A stretch of DNA of 64,000 nt from Porphyridium purpureum (lineage: Eukaryota > Rhodophyta > Bangiophyceae > Porphyridiales > Porphyridiaceae). Position 1 is the stretch's first letter. Every line of letters begins with the position of its first letter. The stretch lies in assembly GCA_008690995.1 (NCBI GenBank), contig VRMN01000006.1, forward strand, positions 765,501 to 829,500, written 5' to 3'. Below the pieces are notes generated by a model that saw only the letters and a program-made list of their open reading frames with translations, had not been told where the DNA came from and made no database searches. Below, one piece after another: positions 7,653 through 16,985 of this stretch. Both the position numbers and the translations under genes were made by a program.

Positions 7653-10469
7653 ATGATTTTGTGGCGTTTTTCGGGTGCGGCTTGTCGGCGGGGGCGCGCC
7701 GTGGTCCGGGGGAGGAGAGAGTGGCGAGCCACGGACGGAAAGACAGAGTGTGGCGTGGTGATGGAGGGTGGAAGAGGCGCCGACGCCGGACTGGCCGTTC
7801 CGGCGTTTCATCCTGGACATGGGCATGTCGTGAGATCGCATATGCGGTCGGTGCAACAATGTCGACGCGTGGAAAGAAACGCGCTCGCGATTTTGTGCGC
7901 GTCCAGCGCGTATCCGACATGCCGGCTGCGGCGCGGCTCGGATGCGCCTGTCTGTGCACGGATGATTAGGATTAGGAGTATGCATCACGTGAGTTGGTGC
8001 AGCGGTAGGCAAGAAAGATCGACGCACAAGTCGACGTGCTGCCACGCCGCGCTAGAAAGTGAGCTGGATTCGGTGCAACCGGACATATCTGATGCGCAGA
8101 AACGCGCAGTGGTTGACCTGTTCCGCCGGGCGAAGAAGCTGGAAAGCGAGAATCAATGCGCAGCCGCACAGGCGTTGTACGAGGAGGGGTTGGCCATTGA
8201 TAGACGCGATGGTCACACGTGGCTCGCACTGGGGCAGCTCATTGCACGCAAGGATAGCACGCGCGCTAGGGAAATTTTTGAAGAGGCATTGAGACACTGC
8301 CATGACAACGTGTTTTTATTACAGGCTTTTGCAGTCTTCGAGAGCAAGAATGGGAATGTTTCGCGGGCGCGAACCCTGTTCACAAAAGCCAACGAGCTAG
8401 ATCCGGCGAATCCGTACGTCTTTCAGGCATGGGGTCTTCTCGAGCAGCGTGCCGGCAACCGACGGGCCGCAAGAGAAATGTACTCTCGCTGTGTGTCCAT
8501 TCGCCCACAGAGCCAAGTATGTCTAGCTTGGGGAACGCTCGAGTCGCGCGAAGGTAATGTCGAACGCGCCAGAGAACTGTTTCGGCTCGCGCTGCGCATC
8601 GCGCCGGGAACGCGCGGGCACCGAAACGTGACGAGACGTGCCAATACGAGCACGAGCGGAAGTGCGGCATCTGGTGGTGCTTCTACTTCTTCCTCACCAG
8701 CGAAAGCGCCTCACGATCGTAAGCTTGGCAAGTACATTGACACACAATGTCGTGTGCTGTGTGCTTGGGCTGAGTTGGAAGAGCGGATGGGCGACCATAA
8801 GGAAGCGCTGCAGCTTTTGAACCGGGCCCTTGAACTGCAGAAGGACGATCCGGAGACCATTATGGTTTTGGCGCGGTTGCAGAGCCGCACCAGCGCCAGC
8901 TCAATGCAGCCGGCGCTGCTGACGTTGCGCAACGCGTTGCATTTGGACGACAAGCTCCCGCGCAACGTGATCAATGGCTGGGCGAACTTGGAGCTGAAGG
9001 CCGGCAACGCATACAAGGCGCTCGAAATTTTGAACGCAGGAAAAGTACATTACCCTTCCGACCCATGCATATTCATGACGCTTGGGACAGTGCACGAGAG
9101 CTGCTCGCAGTTCGAGCAGGCGCGCGACTGGTATGCGCGCAGCGTGGATGCGGAGGCACGCGCGCCAACACTAGTGGCGTGGGCGCTGCTCGAGGAGCGA
9201 TGCGGTCACTTTGACCTGGCGCGTTCGCTTTTCCAGCGCGCGCTGCGCGTGGACCCACTGCACGGTCAGGCATACAATGCGTACGCCATGATGGAACAGC
9301 GTCTGAATGACCAGGAGCGCGCGCTCGCTGTGTACCAGCATGGGCTAGATAGTGGCGTGTGCAGTGTTTCTCTTTATCATGGCGCGTCGCAGCTGCACAA
9401 GGCGCGCGGCGAGTACGACCAAGCGCGTGCGCTGCTTCGACAGGGTGTGCTGCTAACGCGCGAGTCCACCGTGTACTTGTGGCATTCATGGGGAATGCTG
9501 GAGATTCGGCTAAACAATGTCAGCGAAGCGCGACGCATTGGCGAACTGGCGATGAAGCGGTACCCAAATGACTCGCGAGTGCTGCTAGTGGCGGCGCTGG
9601 CGTACTCGGCGTGCTCAGCCGAGTATGTCGCCGAGGTAGACCGCGCGCGCGAGCTATTCAGAAAAGCCGTACTCGCTGACCCGATGCACGCCCATGCTTG
9701 GCAGGTTTGGGGCGTGTTCGAGGCGAGCCGCAACTGCTTGGACGCGGCGCGAGCGCTCTTCAAACGTGGCTTGCGACTGAGCCCTACGCATGGTGCGCTA
9801 TGGCAGGCTTGGGCCGTACTCGAGATGCGTTGCGGCGACCTAACCAAGTCGCGCTCGCTCTTCGAGCGGGGCACCACGGCGTGCCCAAACCACGTCCATC
9901 TGTTCCAAGCGTGGGCTTGCATGGAGGTGCGCGCGAACGACCCAGCGCGTGCGCGAGACTTGTTGGACGCCGCGCTCAAGATTTGTCGCACGCATGGTCC
10001 CGTGTGGACAGCGTATGGCCTGCTCGAAGCGCGGTATGGCACAATGGCGCGTGCGCGCTTCTGTTTCCAGGAAGGCGCACGTGTGGACCCCAATCACGGT
10101 CCTGTGTACCGCACCTGGGCGCAGACAGAAGCGGATGCCAAAGACTTTCAGCGTGCGCGTGAGCTTTTCAAGCGTGGCCTTGAGCTCGCGCCACACTATG
10201 CGCCCATGTACCATCGATATGCAGAGATGGAGGCCATGCTGGGTAACGTGGCCGCGCTCGCAGACTTGCAGGAGCGGGCGAAGGTGTATTTCCCTTCGGC
10301 GTCGCAGTCGCCCATGCACCAGGATTTCTCTGTGTCGGAGTTTGATGGCCTGGACGCATCAGACGACGAAGAGCAGTATTTAAAGCGCGAAACCGAAATG
10401 GAACGCGCAATTCGGGGCGCGCAGGATCTAACGGCTAGCTTGGCGCCCGCGTCAGAAGTAGTCCTGTGA
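7653..10469 (+). CDS. Large HAT/TPR-repeat RNA-processing protein, MBB1/HCF107-like
   Basis: A protein of up to 938 residues. From about residue 150 to 905 it consists of repeated ~34-residue helical units with the pattern W-x-x-WG-x-LE-x-x-x-G, then AR-x-LF-x-x-(A/G)L, then P, typical of half-a-TPR (HAT) repeats. A low-complexity Ser/Thr/Ala spacer interrupts the array near 325-350. In plants and green algae such proteins (MBB1, HCF107) bind plastid transcripts and protect the psbB/psbH RNA ends; nuclear RNA-processing HAT proteins (CstF77, Prp6) are alternatives. The basic, acid-poor N-terminus (~1-140) fits a transit peptide. The start is uncertain: a TATTAAAA box at 7633 is very close to 7653, so ATGs at 7761 or 7842 may be used. 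The C-terminus is acidic. Confidence 0.8.
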   Translation: MILWRFSGAACRRGRAVVRGRREWRATDGKTECGVVMEGGRGADAGLAVPAFHPGHGHVVRSHMRSVQQCRRVERNALAILCASSAYPTCRLRRGSDAPVCARMIRIRSMHHVSWCSGRQERSTHKSTCCHAALESELDSVQPDISDAQKRAVVDLFRRAKKLESENQCAAAQALYEEGLAIDRRDGHTWLALGQLIARKDSTRAREIFEEALRHCHDNVFLLQAFAVFESKNGNVSRARTLFTKANELDPANPYVFQAWGLLEQRAGNRRAAREMYSRCVSIRPQSQVCLAWGTLESREGNVERARELFRLALRIAPGTRGHRNVTRRANTSTSGSAASGGASTSSSPAKAPHDRKLGKYIDTQCRVLCAWAELEERMGDHKEALQLLNRALELQKDDPETIMVLARLQSRTSASSMQPALLTLRNALHLDDKLPRNVINGWANLELKAGNAYKALEILNAGKVHYPSDPCIFMTLGTVHESCSQFEQARDWYARSVDAEARAPTLVAWALLEERCGHFDLARSLFQRALRVDPLHGQAYNAYAMMEQRLNDQERALAVYQHGLDSGVCSVSLYHGASQLHKARGEYDQARALLRQGVLLTRESTVYLWHSWGMLEIRLNNVSEARRIGELAMKRYPNDSRVLLVAALAYSACSAEYVAEVDRARELFRKAVLADPMHAHAWQVWGVFEASRNCLDAARALFKRGLRLSPTHGALWQAWAVLEMRCGDLTKSRSLFERGTTACPNHVHLFQAWACMEVRANDPARARDLLDAALKICRTHGPVWTAYGLLEARYGTMARARFCFQEGARVDPNHGPVYRTWAQTEADAKDFQRARELFKRGLELAPHYAPMYHRYAEMEAMLGNVAALADLQERAKVYFPSASQSPMHQDFSVSEFDGLDASDDEEQYLKRETEMERAIRGAQDLTASLAPASEVVL

Positions 10470-10616
10470 TCTGACTGCTAAGGACGCACGGTTGGCAACA
10501 AAGACGAGGGTATGTCTCTAGAATGCTTAAGAACTTTCTAATTCACTCCCTGAGTTCGAGGAGTAGACCAAGGCCATGATCTTGAACCGATATCTGACTC
10601 ACAAGGACCTCCCAGC

Positions 10617-11384
10617 TCATTCTGGCGCCCATTTTCTGGCTTGCCTGAGGATTCCAGGCATGTCCAGGAGCTGCTCAAGCATGCCCTGTGACAGCCGCTT
10701 CATGAACGCGCTATTACTGCCGTTGCGCGCTGGCACACGACGAGCCTCCTTCCCCGACTGGATCACAATGTATGACGGCAGCTCCGACGAACCGCCGGAT
10801 GCGTCGACACTGAGCGAGCTCGCGGCTGCTGGCCACTGCGCCACATCAACCTTGCCAAAGTACAGACGCGAGTGCGTGTAATTTTCCGCCATGCCACCGA
10901 ACAGCGGCGCGAGCTGTGTACACAATGGTGACCAGGCAGCGTAAACCTGTATGATCCAAATGGAATTGTCCTTCCTGCGTAAGATGTCGTCAACAGAGGA
11001 CGAAGTGAGGGTAAGCACGTTGGCCGGATCCTTCTTCCTCGGTTGCGGAACAAACAGTGCGATTGTGAAGAAGACGCCTGCAAAATATATCATGTAGCGC
11101 ACATCGATAAAATACAGCACAAGCAAGCACGTGGCCTGACAAAAAAGGATGCAAGTCCCTAGCCACGCGTCCAACGTGGGCGCGTTGACAAACTTGGCGC
11201 TGCACAGCATAAACAACGTCAAATACACTTGCTCCTCCGCGATCGGCGTGCCGCGGATCGACAAGAACCCCGTGGGCGGCACGCGCTGCCGCAGCAGCCC
11301 AAACGCAGCAAAAAGCAAGCCGTTCAACACATAGTACAACGACACAAACCGTGATCCCGACGCCTTCCGCAGAAACTCTCGCAT
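10617..11384 (-). CDS. TMX2: TMX2-like transmembrane thioredoxin-fold protein with non-canonical active site
   Basis: A 255-residue protein matching thioredoxin-related transmembrane protein 2. Hydrophobic segments lie at about 14-31, 52-66, 75-92 and 97-113, followed by a thioredoxin-like domain at about 130-235. The active-site turn reads WSPLC (W151, S152, C155), so only one cysteine of the CxxC pair remains; human TMX2 likewise has a non-classical site (SNDC). The family acts in the endoplasmic reticulum or its mitochondrial contacts, and here simple dithiol exchange is unlikely. The frame opens at TTG 11399; the ATG at 11384 is used. It is convergent with the HAT-repeat gene, 147 nt apart. 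The C-terminus KWAPE lacks a KDEL-type or clear dilysine signal. Confidence 0.85.
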   Translation of the reverse strand: MREFLRKASGSRFVSLYYVLNGLLFAAFGLLRQRVPPTGFLSIRGTPIAEEQVYLTLFMLCSAKFVNAPTLDAWLGTCILFCQATCLLVLYFIDVRYMIYFAGVFFTIALFVPQPRKKDPANVLTLTSSSVDDILRRKDNSIWIIQVYAAWSPLCTQLAPLFGGMAENYTHSRLYFGKVDVAQWPAAASSLSVDASGGSSELPSYIVIQSGKEARRVPARNGSNSAFMKRLSQGMLEQLLDMPGILRQARKWAPE

Positions 11385-13515
11385 CGTGTCCTCCCGCAAT
11401 CCCCGCTACAAGTGCGCGTCCTCCCCCCGCTGCCTCGGGCTCCGTCGCAGTCTCCTTGGGCCCTTCGACGACGCCAAGGTTGTTCCGCGCCACACAAGTG
11501 CGGCTTCCTCCAAATTCTTTATTCTATAATTTTCTCGCGAAATTCTCCAACAAAATGGCGACCTTTCTCTTGAGAGGCTGGTGCTGCATTTGCTGAACGT
11601 CGACCTTTTATACTCTGCGTGCGCGCCCTATCCGCACATGAGAAATCTGAGAAACTCATGATGATCCTCTAGGAACGGATCAAAGCGGCAACCCATTTCG
11701 ACGTGTTCGCCGGGATAACTCGTTGCTGCAGACATCCAGAATCTCTTGCTCTCCTCGAACCCAGGCAGAACCTAGCTGAAAACCGTTCTTCCTCCCTATC
11801 CGCTTGCCTCACAAGTTAAGCCTTTGCTTAATTGCGCTCGAAAAACGCCTCGTGTTGTCAGTTCGGGAAGGCGATTCGAAGTGTGGAAAATCCAACAGGC
11901 CCGGACCCACAGGTGCAACCGCTCCACTATAAGCAACCGCCATTGCTCGGAGAAGCTTCCATTATAATACCAATTTGTTTGGACGCTAAATGCTGAAGCC
12001 TCTGACTCTAAAGACGGGCAAATCCTGCTCCGCGCGACCGTCCGGTCGGGTCGCTCTCGTCCCGGATACCGGTCGCACCGACCTCTTGCTTATCAGCAGG
12101 TCGTACGCTCGCTCGCGCCCCTGCCGTGATATGGTCCTGAATGGCCCACTCACTCCCCTCCTCCGCTAGCCCGGCCGCACGGAGAACCTATACCCCAATC
12201 CTGCTGGCCCCATCGGCCCTCTCTTTTACTCTTACTAGATCGCCGCGACGGCGGTCTTAAATACCCTTCTCTACCCTACGCTAACCGTTAGACTGTTTAA
12301 GAACCTAAGAATAACCGCTGCCCGGTACGGACAAGGATTGTTATGGTACAGTGCGGGGCAGTGCTGTACAGTGCGTGGAGGGGTACGGCGGAGAGAGCGA
12401 GTCATGACACCCCCTCAAATGTGCATCAGCCGGCGAGTTCGCTGTTTCAACACGAAGCAACCGCAGCCACGTGCGACCAGGACAGATGAAGCACCACGGC
12501 TTCCGCAAGCTGTTTCTCGGTAGCATACTGATCATCTGCTTTCTAATCTGAACTTGCTTCCGCGTGCGGGCGCTTGAGCTTTCCTCTTCAGATGCACTAT
12601 GGCTCGTGTCGCCAACCGGATCCTTCCTTCCTTATCATGGTTCTTCCCTGGCTGGGCCCGATCGACGCGAGCGTGCCTTTTGGCACCCTAAGATCAGCTT
12701 TTGCTTCAGACTGAAACTTTCGCTCCGTCACGAACTCTGGATGTCCTTCGCACGTGCGCTGCTCACGATTCTCAGCAATAATTGAGGTGGCAATCATCAA
12801 ATATCCATATCATGAGTATTTGCTTTCTTTCCCAGCGATCAGAAAGACTCCTCATCATTCCCACCAACACGTCTTGCCTCAACCCGCCGCCACCGTGGTC
12901 GCCATGGATCATTTACGACGCCCGCCTCACTCCTCCGCTCTGTGGCCTGCGTCAACGTGTGCACAACGGACACGCTTGCTTCTCCCCCGATTAGGAGGCA
13001 CTCGCGGCGCATTGGCGACCGCTCTTTCCTTGATGGTTTCGTCCACACGACTTCCAAGCGACTGCACAGGAAAGTGATCGCTCGTCCATATCTGTTCCGA
13101 CCTGGCAGGCATTCCTCCGTCGATCCTCCTGTGCACCGGCGATCGCCAAAGCTTTCTCTCTCTCCCTGTCCTTCACCCGAGTGACCCGATGCGTCTAGCA
13201 AGCGAGTCGCTTCCCCTGTGTTATTGCTTCCTGAGGGATTTGCGAAGACTCAGAGGTCGGACTCCAATTAATGGAAGCTCCGGCCGATGCTGCAGCCGAT
13301 TCTGCCATGATCTTGAACGGGTCTGGGCAAGTATTGTCTGAGAGGGACCGAAAGCTCGGACGGCTAGATCGGAACAATCTTCTTCCTTTTGTATTTTCCT
13401 CACCTCTTATTCTAGCCTTTCTTCAAAACCGAGCAAGGGTACCAGGCGCTAGTCGCCAGGTCTTTGTTCCTTTTATAGTGCTACTCCGTCGACCTATATT
13501 AATTAAGTCCAGGTC
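11385..13515. other. Gene-poor region, 2.1 kb
   Basis: No convincing coding region; short frames on both strands lack domains. Around 12343-12377 the word TACAGTG occurs twice (GGTACAGTG and CTGTACAGTG), matching the motif upstream of other genes. The stretch 11980-12310 has lower G+C and polypyrimidine patches, and could be an old repeat, but no defined ends were found. Confidence 0.4.
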
Positions 13516-13625
13516 GCCGGCGGCTCAGTCCTGCCAGAATTTAGCCGGTGGCTCAATCTTTCCTGACCTTTGTCAGCGGCTCATTCTCGTCCGAGTTTCG
13601 TCAGCGGCTCATTCTATTCGCCACT
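13516..13625. repeat. 28-bp tandem repeat, about four copies
   Basis: The word GGCTCA, inside a unit like GTCAGCGGCTCATTCTC, recurs at 13522, 13550, 13578 and 13606, exactly 28 bp apart. Copies three and four are most alike; the first two have diverged. No unique spacers separate units, so it is a minisatellite and not a CRISPR array. It lies about 100 bp from the Tc1 fossil. Confidence 0.75.
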
Positions 13626-13719
13626 TTGGGCAACATATTGCAGTTCCCGCCTTTTTAAGGCTATACGTACGCGAACGCTCCCAGCGTAATTTCAGAAGAG
13701 AATGGATGTTCATCACATC

Positions 13720-14140
13720 CGGTGAAAGCTTATGAGTGCGACTTGGAGTCCTCTGCTTCGCAATGTGGGTCTGCTGGACCGCTTTATCAGATGATGGGCA
13801 CGAACATGGACTTCCGGCAAGATAAGACACCAGTGCACAACAGTCGCCTGCTGAAGAAGTTCATGAATGAGGATGATGTGGAGCTTCTAGACTGGCCAGC
13901 GCACTCGCCAGACCATGATATCATCGACACCTTGTGAGACGTACTAGCGCTCAATGCTTACAAGGATACCAGGCAGTCTCAGACGGTAGTGGCGCGCCGA
14001 AACGTCATCGCGCCGGCTTGGGATGTTTCGGACGAGCCCGTATTAGCTACGTTGCACGCGCCGATGCCAAGGCACATGTTTGAGTGTGTGTGTGTCTTGG
14101 AGGCGCACTCGCGTAACGAACCCGCAACCGACGCCGACTC
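13720..14140 (+). mobile_element. Tc1/mariner transposase fossil, C-terminal part
   Basis: A decayed fragment of a Tc1/mariner DDE transposase. Recognisable blocks are FRQDKTPVHNSRLLKKF (13809-13859; family pattern QQDNAPxH), LLDWPAHSPDHDIIDTL (13884-13934) and, in the same frame past a TGA that replaces the expected Trp codon, an AWDVSDEPVLATLHAPMPRH block (near 14015-14075) matching the family's C-terminal helix. The N-terminal DNA-binding part and terminal inverted repeats are not seen. It matches the element at 32.5-39.0 kb block by block, so both belong to one local Tc1 family. Non-functional. Confidence 0.8.
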
Positions 14141-14495
14141 TGTCTCGCGTAGTTGCGACAAGACACGTGCCGCTGCGTGTCGCTCGCCGCTTCGGCGTTG
14201 CGCACATCCCCTCTTTATAGTAAAACGCTCCATTTTCATAGCAAAAATACAGAAAGAACACTTTGGCCTACCTCAATCTATCGGTTGTGGCCCAAGCTGC
14301 TTCTTCTAAGTAACCGCGAGAAGAAAATAAGGAAAAAAAAAACGAGGAGGAGAAAAAAGGGCGCGAGTTTTTCCGGAAGCGTGTGTCAAACGGGTGCGAC
14401 GAGTGGACGCTTGTGCGGGCCGAAGCGGTTTGGAGGTCGGGGGGAGAGAGACGGAGGCGGGGGAGAGAACGGGAAGAGGAGGAGGCAGAGACGGT
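14141..14495. other. 5' flank of the RING-PHD-BRCT gene, purine-rich
   Basis: Holds an A-rich and GA-rich tract from about 14310 to 14490 directly before the ATG at 14496. This is probably leader or promoter of that gene. The reading frame is open through it from a GTG at 14394, but the translation is low-complexity and lacks an ATG. Confidence 0.4.
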
Positions 14496-16589
14496 ATGGA
14501 GGATGGAGAGGCGCTGCGCGTGCTGAAGGAGCTGATTGGGAATGTGCTGGACGACCTGAAGTGCGGGATCTGCATGGAGGTCATGCAGCACCCGACGGCG
14601 CTTGTCGTGTGCACGCACATGTTCTGCCGGCACTGCATCCTCACGTGGTTCGAGCGCTCCCCGCGGTGCCCGTTGTGCAAGAAGAGCGCCACCAAGCGCG
14701 CGCTGCGCGCGCTGGATAAGCCGAATTTGCAGCTCATGGGCGAGACGCTGCTCCACGCGCTGGACGACGTGCGCGCCGTGTGTCCCGATGCGCCCGCGCT
14801 CGCCTCGCCGGCGCAAATTTATCGCCAGCAGCAGCAGCGGCTCACAGAGCTCGCAAAGCAGCAGCGGCTCGTTGTGCAGGCGAGTCCGACGCCGACCGCA
14901 ACCGCACATGAACAGCAACAGCTCGAGCAACGGAGGCGCTCTCATCCGAATCGGCGCGCACTCGCGGTCATCGACGCCAACGCGCCGCCAAGTGGGCACG
15001 CGCCTGCCTCTGCAGACGGCGCGACGACGCGAAAGCGAAAGACGCCGTGCGAAATGAGCGCACAGGTGAATGCGACAGCGGGGATCCCGTCTCAAAACAG
15101 GGGCGGCGTGGCGACGCCTGTCGCGCGAGCGGACGTGGAGGATGGCCCAGAGCTGATGTGCGCGTTCTGTCACGGCTCCAGCAAAGACGAGCATGGCTTT
15201 TACAACTGCAGTGAGGAAGGATGGCTCAAAGTGGGGACCTCCGGGCGTAGCAAGACCTTTGTGCACACTCAGTGTGCAATTTGGAGCCCAGAGGTGTACG
15301 AGTCTGCCTCGGACCGGTTCGTGGGCGTGTCGAAGAGCCTGAAGCGCGCGCGCCCAATTCTATGCAATATTTGTCACCGCGGTGGAGCCTCGCTGGGGTG
15401 CTACGCGAGCCAGTGCAACAAATCATTTCATCTCCGGTGCGCACGGGCGACATCGAATGGTAGGAAGCGGCCGTCGCTCTTTGCCAACAATTTCAGCTGC
15501 TTTTGCGCAGAGCACACGCCTAGCGAAATCCCACCGGACTGGGTTGAGGACGAAGAGGAGCTTGGCGAGCAGGACGATGTCATCGACTTGCACGATTCGT
15601 GTTGCTACATGTGCAACGAGGGCGGGCGCCTTTTGTGCTGCAACGGCTGCTCGCACGTCGTTCATCTTGGCTGCGTTCAGCCGCCGCTGCCTGCAACGCC
15701 GCGTGGAGACTGGTACTGCTCTGACTGCATGCAGCTGGACTCGCAGCTGCGTAGTGACGAAAAAGATCAAGACACCAGAATCCGAGAATCCGATGTGGTT
15801 GTCGAACCATACGCCAAAAAGTGTGCAATTCTGACCACCGCGCTCGAAACCTGGCAGCACGACATGCTGCAAAACTGCCTCAAGCGGCGGCGCGGAAGAA
15901 GCACGCTACAACAGCGCTCATACACGGCTTTCAACAAGTTTGATCCCACCAAAGTGACGCATCTGTTGCATGGGAAAGCGAGCGAGGAGGAGGAGGAGGG
16001 AGAAGAACAGCAAGGAGCAACCGCCGCTGCAAAGGCCGGCGCCGCCAGTGCGCCATTCCGCAGCTTCAAACTGATGCAGGCACTCGCTGCAAGAATACCT
16101 GTCATCTCATTTCAATGGGTACTGCACAGCTTTGAAAAGGGTGCCATGCTCGACCCAGAGCCGTACGAAATCAAACTGAGCACGCGCGTGCGTCGCAAGT
16201 ACCCACACGGCGTGTTTACTGGCGTCCGTGTGGACGCGTCTGCATACAGCCAGCCCAAGCCGGCCAAGGAGAACCTTTGTGAGCTCATTCGGCTGGCCGG
16301 AGGCACGCTGCACAATTACTCGCGTCGCGCGCCGGGTGCTGCTGATGCCGCCGCGTCATCTGCGGACGACTGTGGCGCAGTTACGGAGCTCGTGAACAAT
16401 GCAGACATCGTTGCGCGCGGGCTGCGAGGGAAAGAGGCGCTCGGTGCAGCCGTAAGCGCCGCGTGGGTCCTCGACCGCATTGTCTTTGGATTCATGGCTC
16501 CGGATATACATCCATCTGCTGTGTCTGGCACCAAAGCGCGTCCTGCACCGAGTCCAGCCAGTTCCCATGTCGATTCCAGTGTTTTGTAA
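14496..16589 (+). CDS. BRCA1/BARD1-like RING-ePHD-PHD-BRCT protein
   Basis: A 697-residue nuclear protein. The RING finger at 23-61 has all ligands (C23/C26, C39/H41, C44/C47, C58/C61), as in ubiquitin E3 ligases. A Gln-rich spacer (110-150) and a basic patch follow. Residues 221-341 form an extended PHD: CAFCHGSS start, CAIWSPEV centre, CNICHRGG, then HLRCA and CAEH. A second, canonical PHD sits at 369-411 (CYMCNEGG...WYCSDC). Tandem BRCT-like domains occupy about 440-555, with an acidic insert, and 568-668, with WVLD near the end. Plant BRCA1 and BARD1 combine RING, ePHD and BRCTs in DNA-break repair; the additional PHD is unusual. The frame opens at GTG 14394; the first ATG is at 14496, just before the RING. 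Confidence 0.85.
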   Translation: MEDGEALRVLKELIGNVLDDLKCGICMEVMQHPTALVVCTHMFCRHCILTWFERSPRCPLCKKSATKRALRALDKPNLQLMGETLLHALDDVRAVCPDAPALASPAQIYRQQQQRLTELAKQQRLVVQASPTPTATAHEQQQLEQRRRSHPNRRALAVIDANAPPSGHAPASADGATTRKRKTPCEMSAQVNATAGIPSQNRGGVATPVARADVEDGPELMCAFCHGSSKDEHGFYNCSEEGWLKVGTSGRSKTFVHTQCAIWSPEVYESASDRFVGVSKSLKRARPILCNICHRGGASLGCYASQCNKSFHLRCARATSNGRKRPSLFANNFSCFCAEHTPSEIPPDWVEDEEELGEQDDVIDLHDSCCYMCNEGGRLLCCNGCSHVVHLGCVQPPLPATPRGDWYCSDCMQLDSQLRSDEKDQDTRIRESDVVVEPYAKKCAILTTALETWQHDMLQNCLKRRRGRSTLQQRSYTAFNKFDPTKVTHLLHGKASEEEEEGEEQQGATAAAKAGAASAPFRSFKLMQALAARIPVISFQWVLHSFEKGAMLDPEPYEIKLSTRVRRKYPHGVFTGVRVDASAYSQPKPAKENLCELIRLAGGTLHNYSRRAPGAADAAASSADDCGAVTELVNNADIVARGLRGKEALGAAVSAAWVLDRIVFGFMAPDIHPSAVSGTKARPAPSPASSHVDSSVL

Positions 16590-16985
16590 TATATTGTACG
16601 ACCCACTGCGTCCTTTGTAGTCCTTTTTCCGGTTCACTTGGACGGCGTGCATTTGCGCATGTGCATGTGTCAAAGCAGATCCTGTGCCTGTGATTTGAGC
16701 ATGGGAGAGAATAAAACCTCCAAAACCCAGTCGATGTCGCTACGAAAATCAGGGTGTCGGCAATAGTTGTGACATCGATCCATCGCACAGGGTGTGCTCC
16801 AAGTGCCGTTCCTGTGGGATGGCTTCGCAGCTTTTCACACAAAGGACAGGTCTGGCCTTGACGACCATGGAGCAAAGAGAGAGAGAGAGGGAGCAAGGCC
16901 ATTGATTTTACACAGGCACATCGGGAAAAGAAAAGATACGTCAAGGACGAGTTGGCGAGTTGGCCAGAGTCTTCACGACACGTGA
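16590..16985. other. Convergent intergenic region with poly(A)-like signal
   Basis: Space between two genes that face each other. AATAAA at 16710-16715 lies 121 nt after the stop of the BRCT gene and may direct polyadenylation. A short GA-repeat sits near 16876-16892. No gene was seen. Confidence 0.4.

Noticed and set aside
13516-13625. Possible CRISPR array
   Set aside because: Repeats are head-to-tail with no unique spacers, in a eukaryotic genome.
14268-15266. Minus-strand open frame of 332 codons
   Set aside because: Antisense to the RING-PHD-BRCT gene, Arg- and Leu-rich, no domain.
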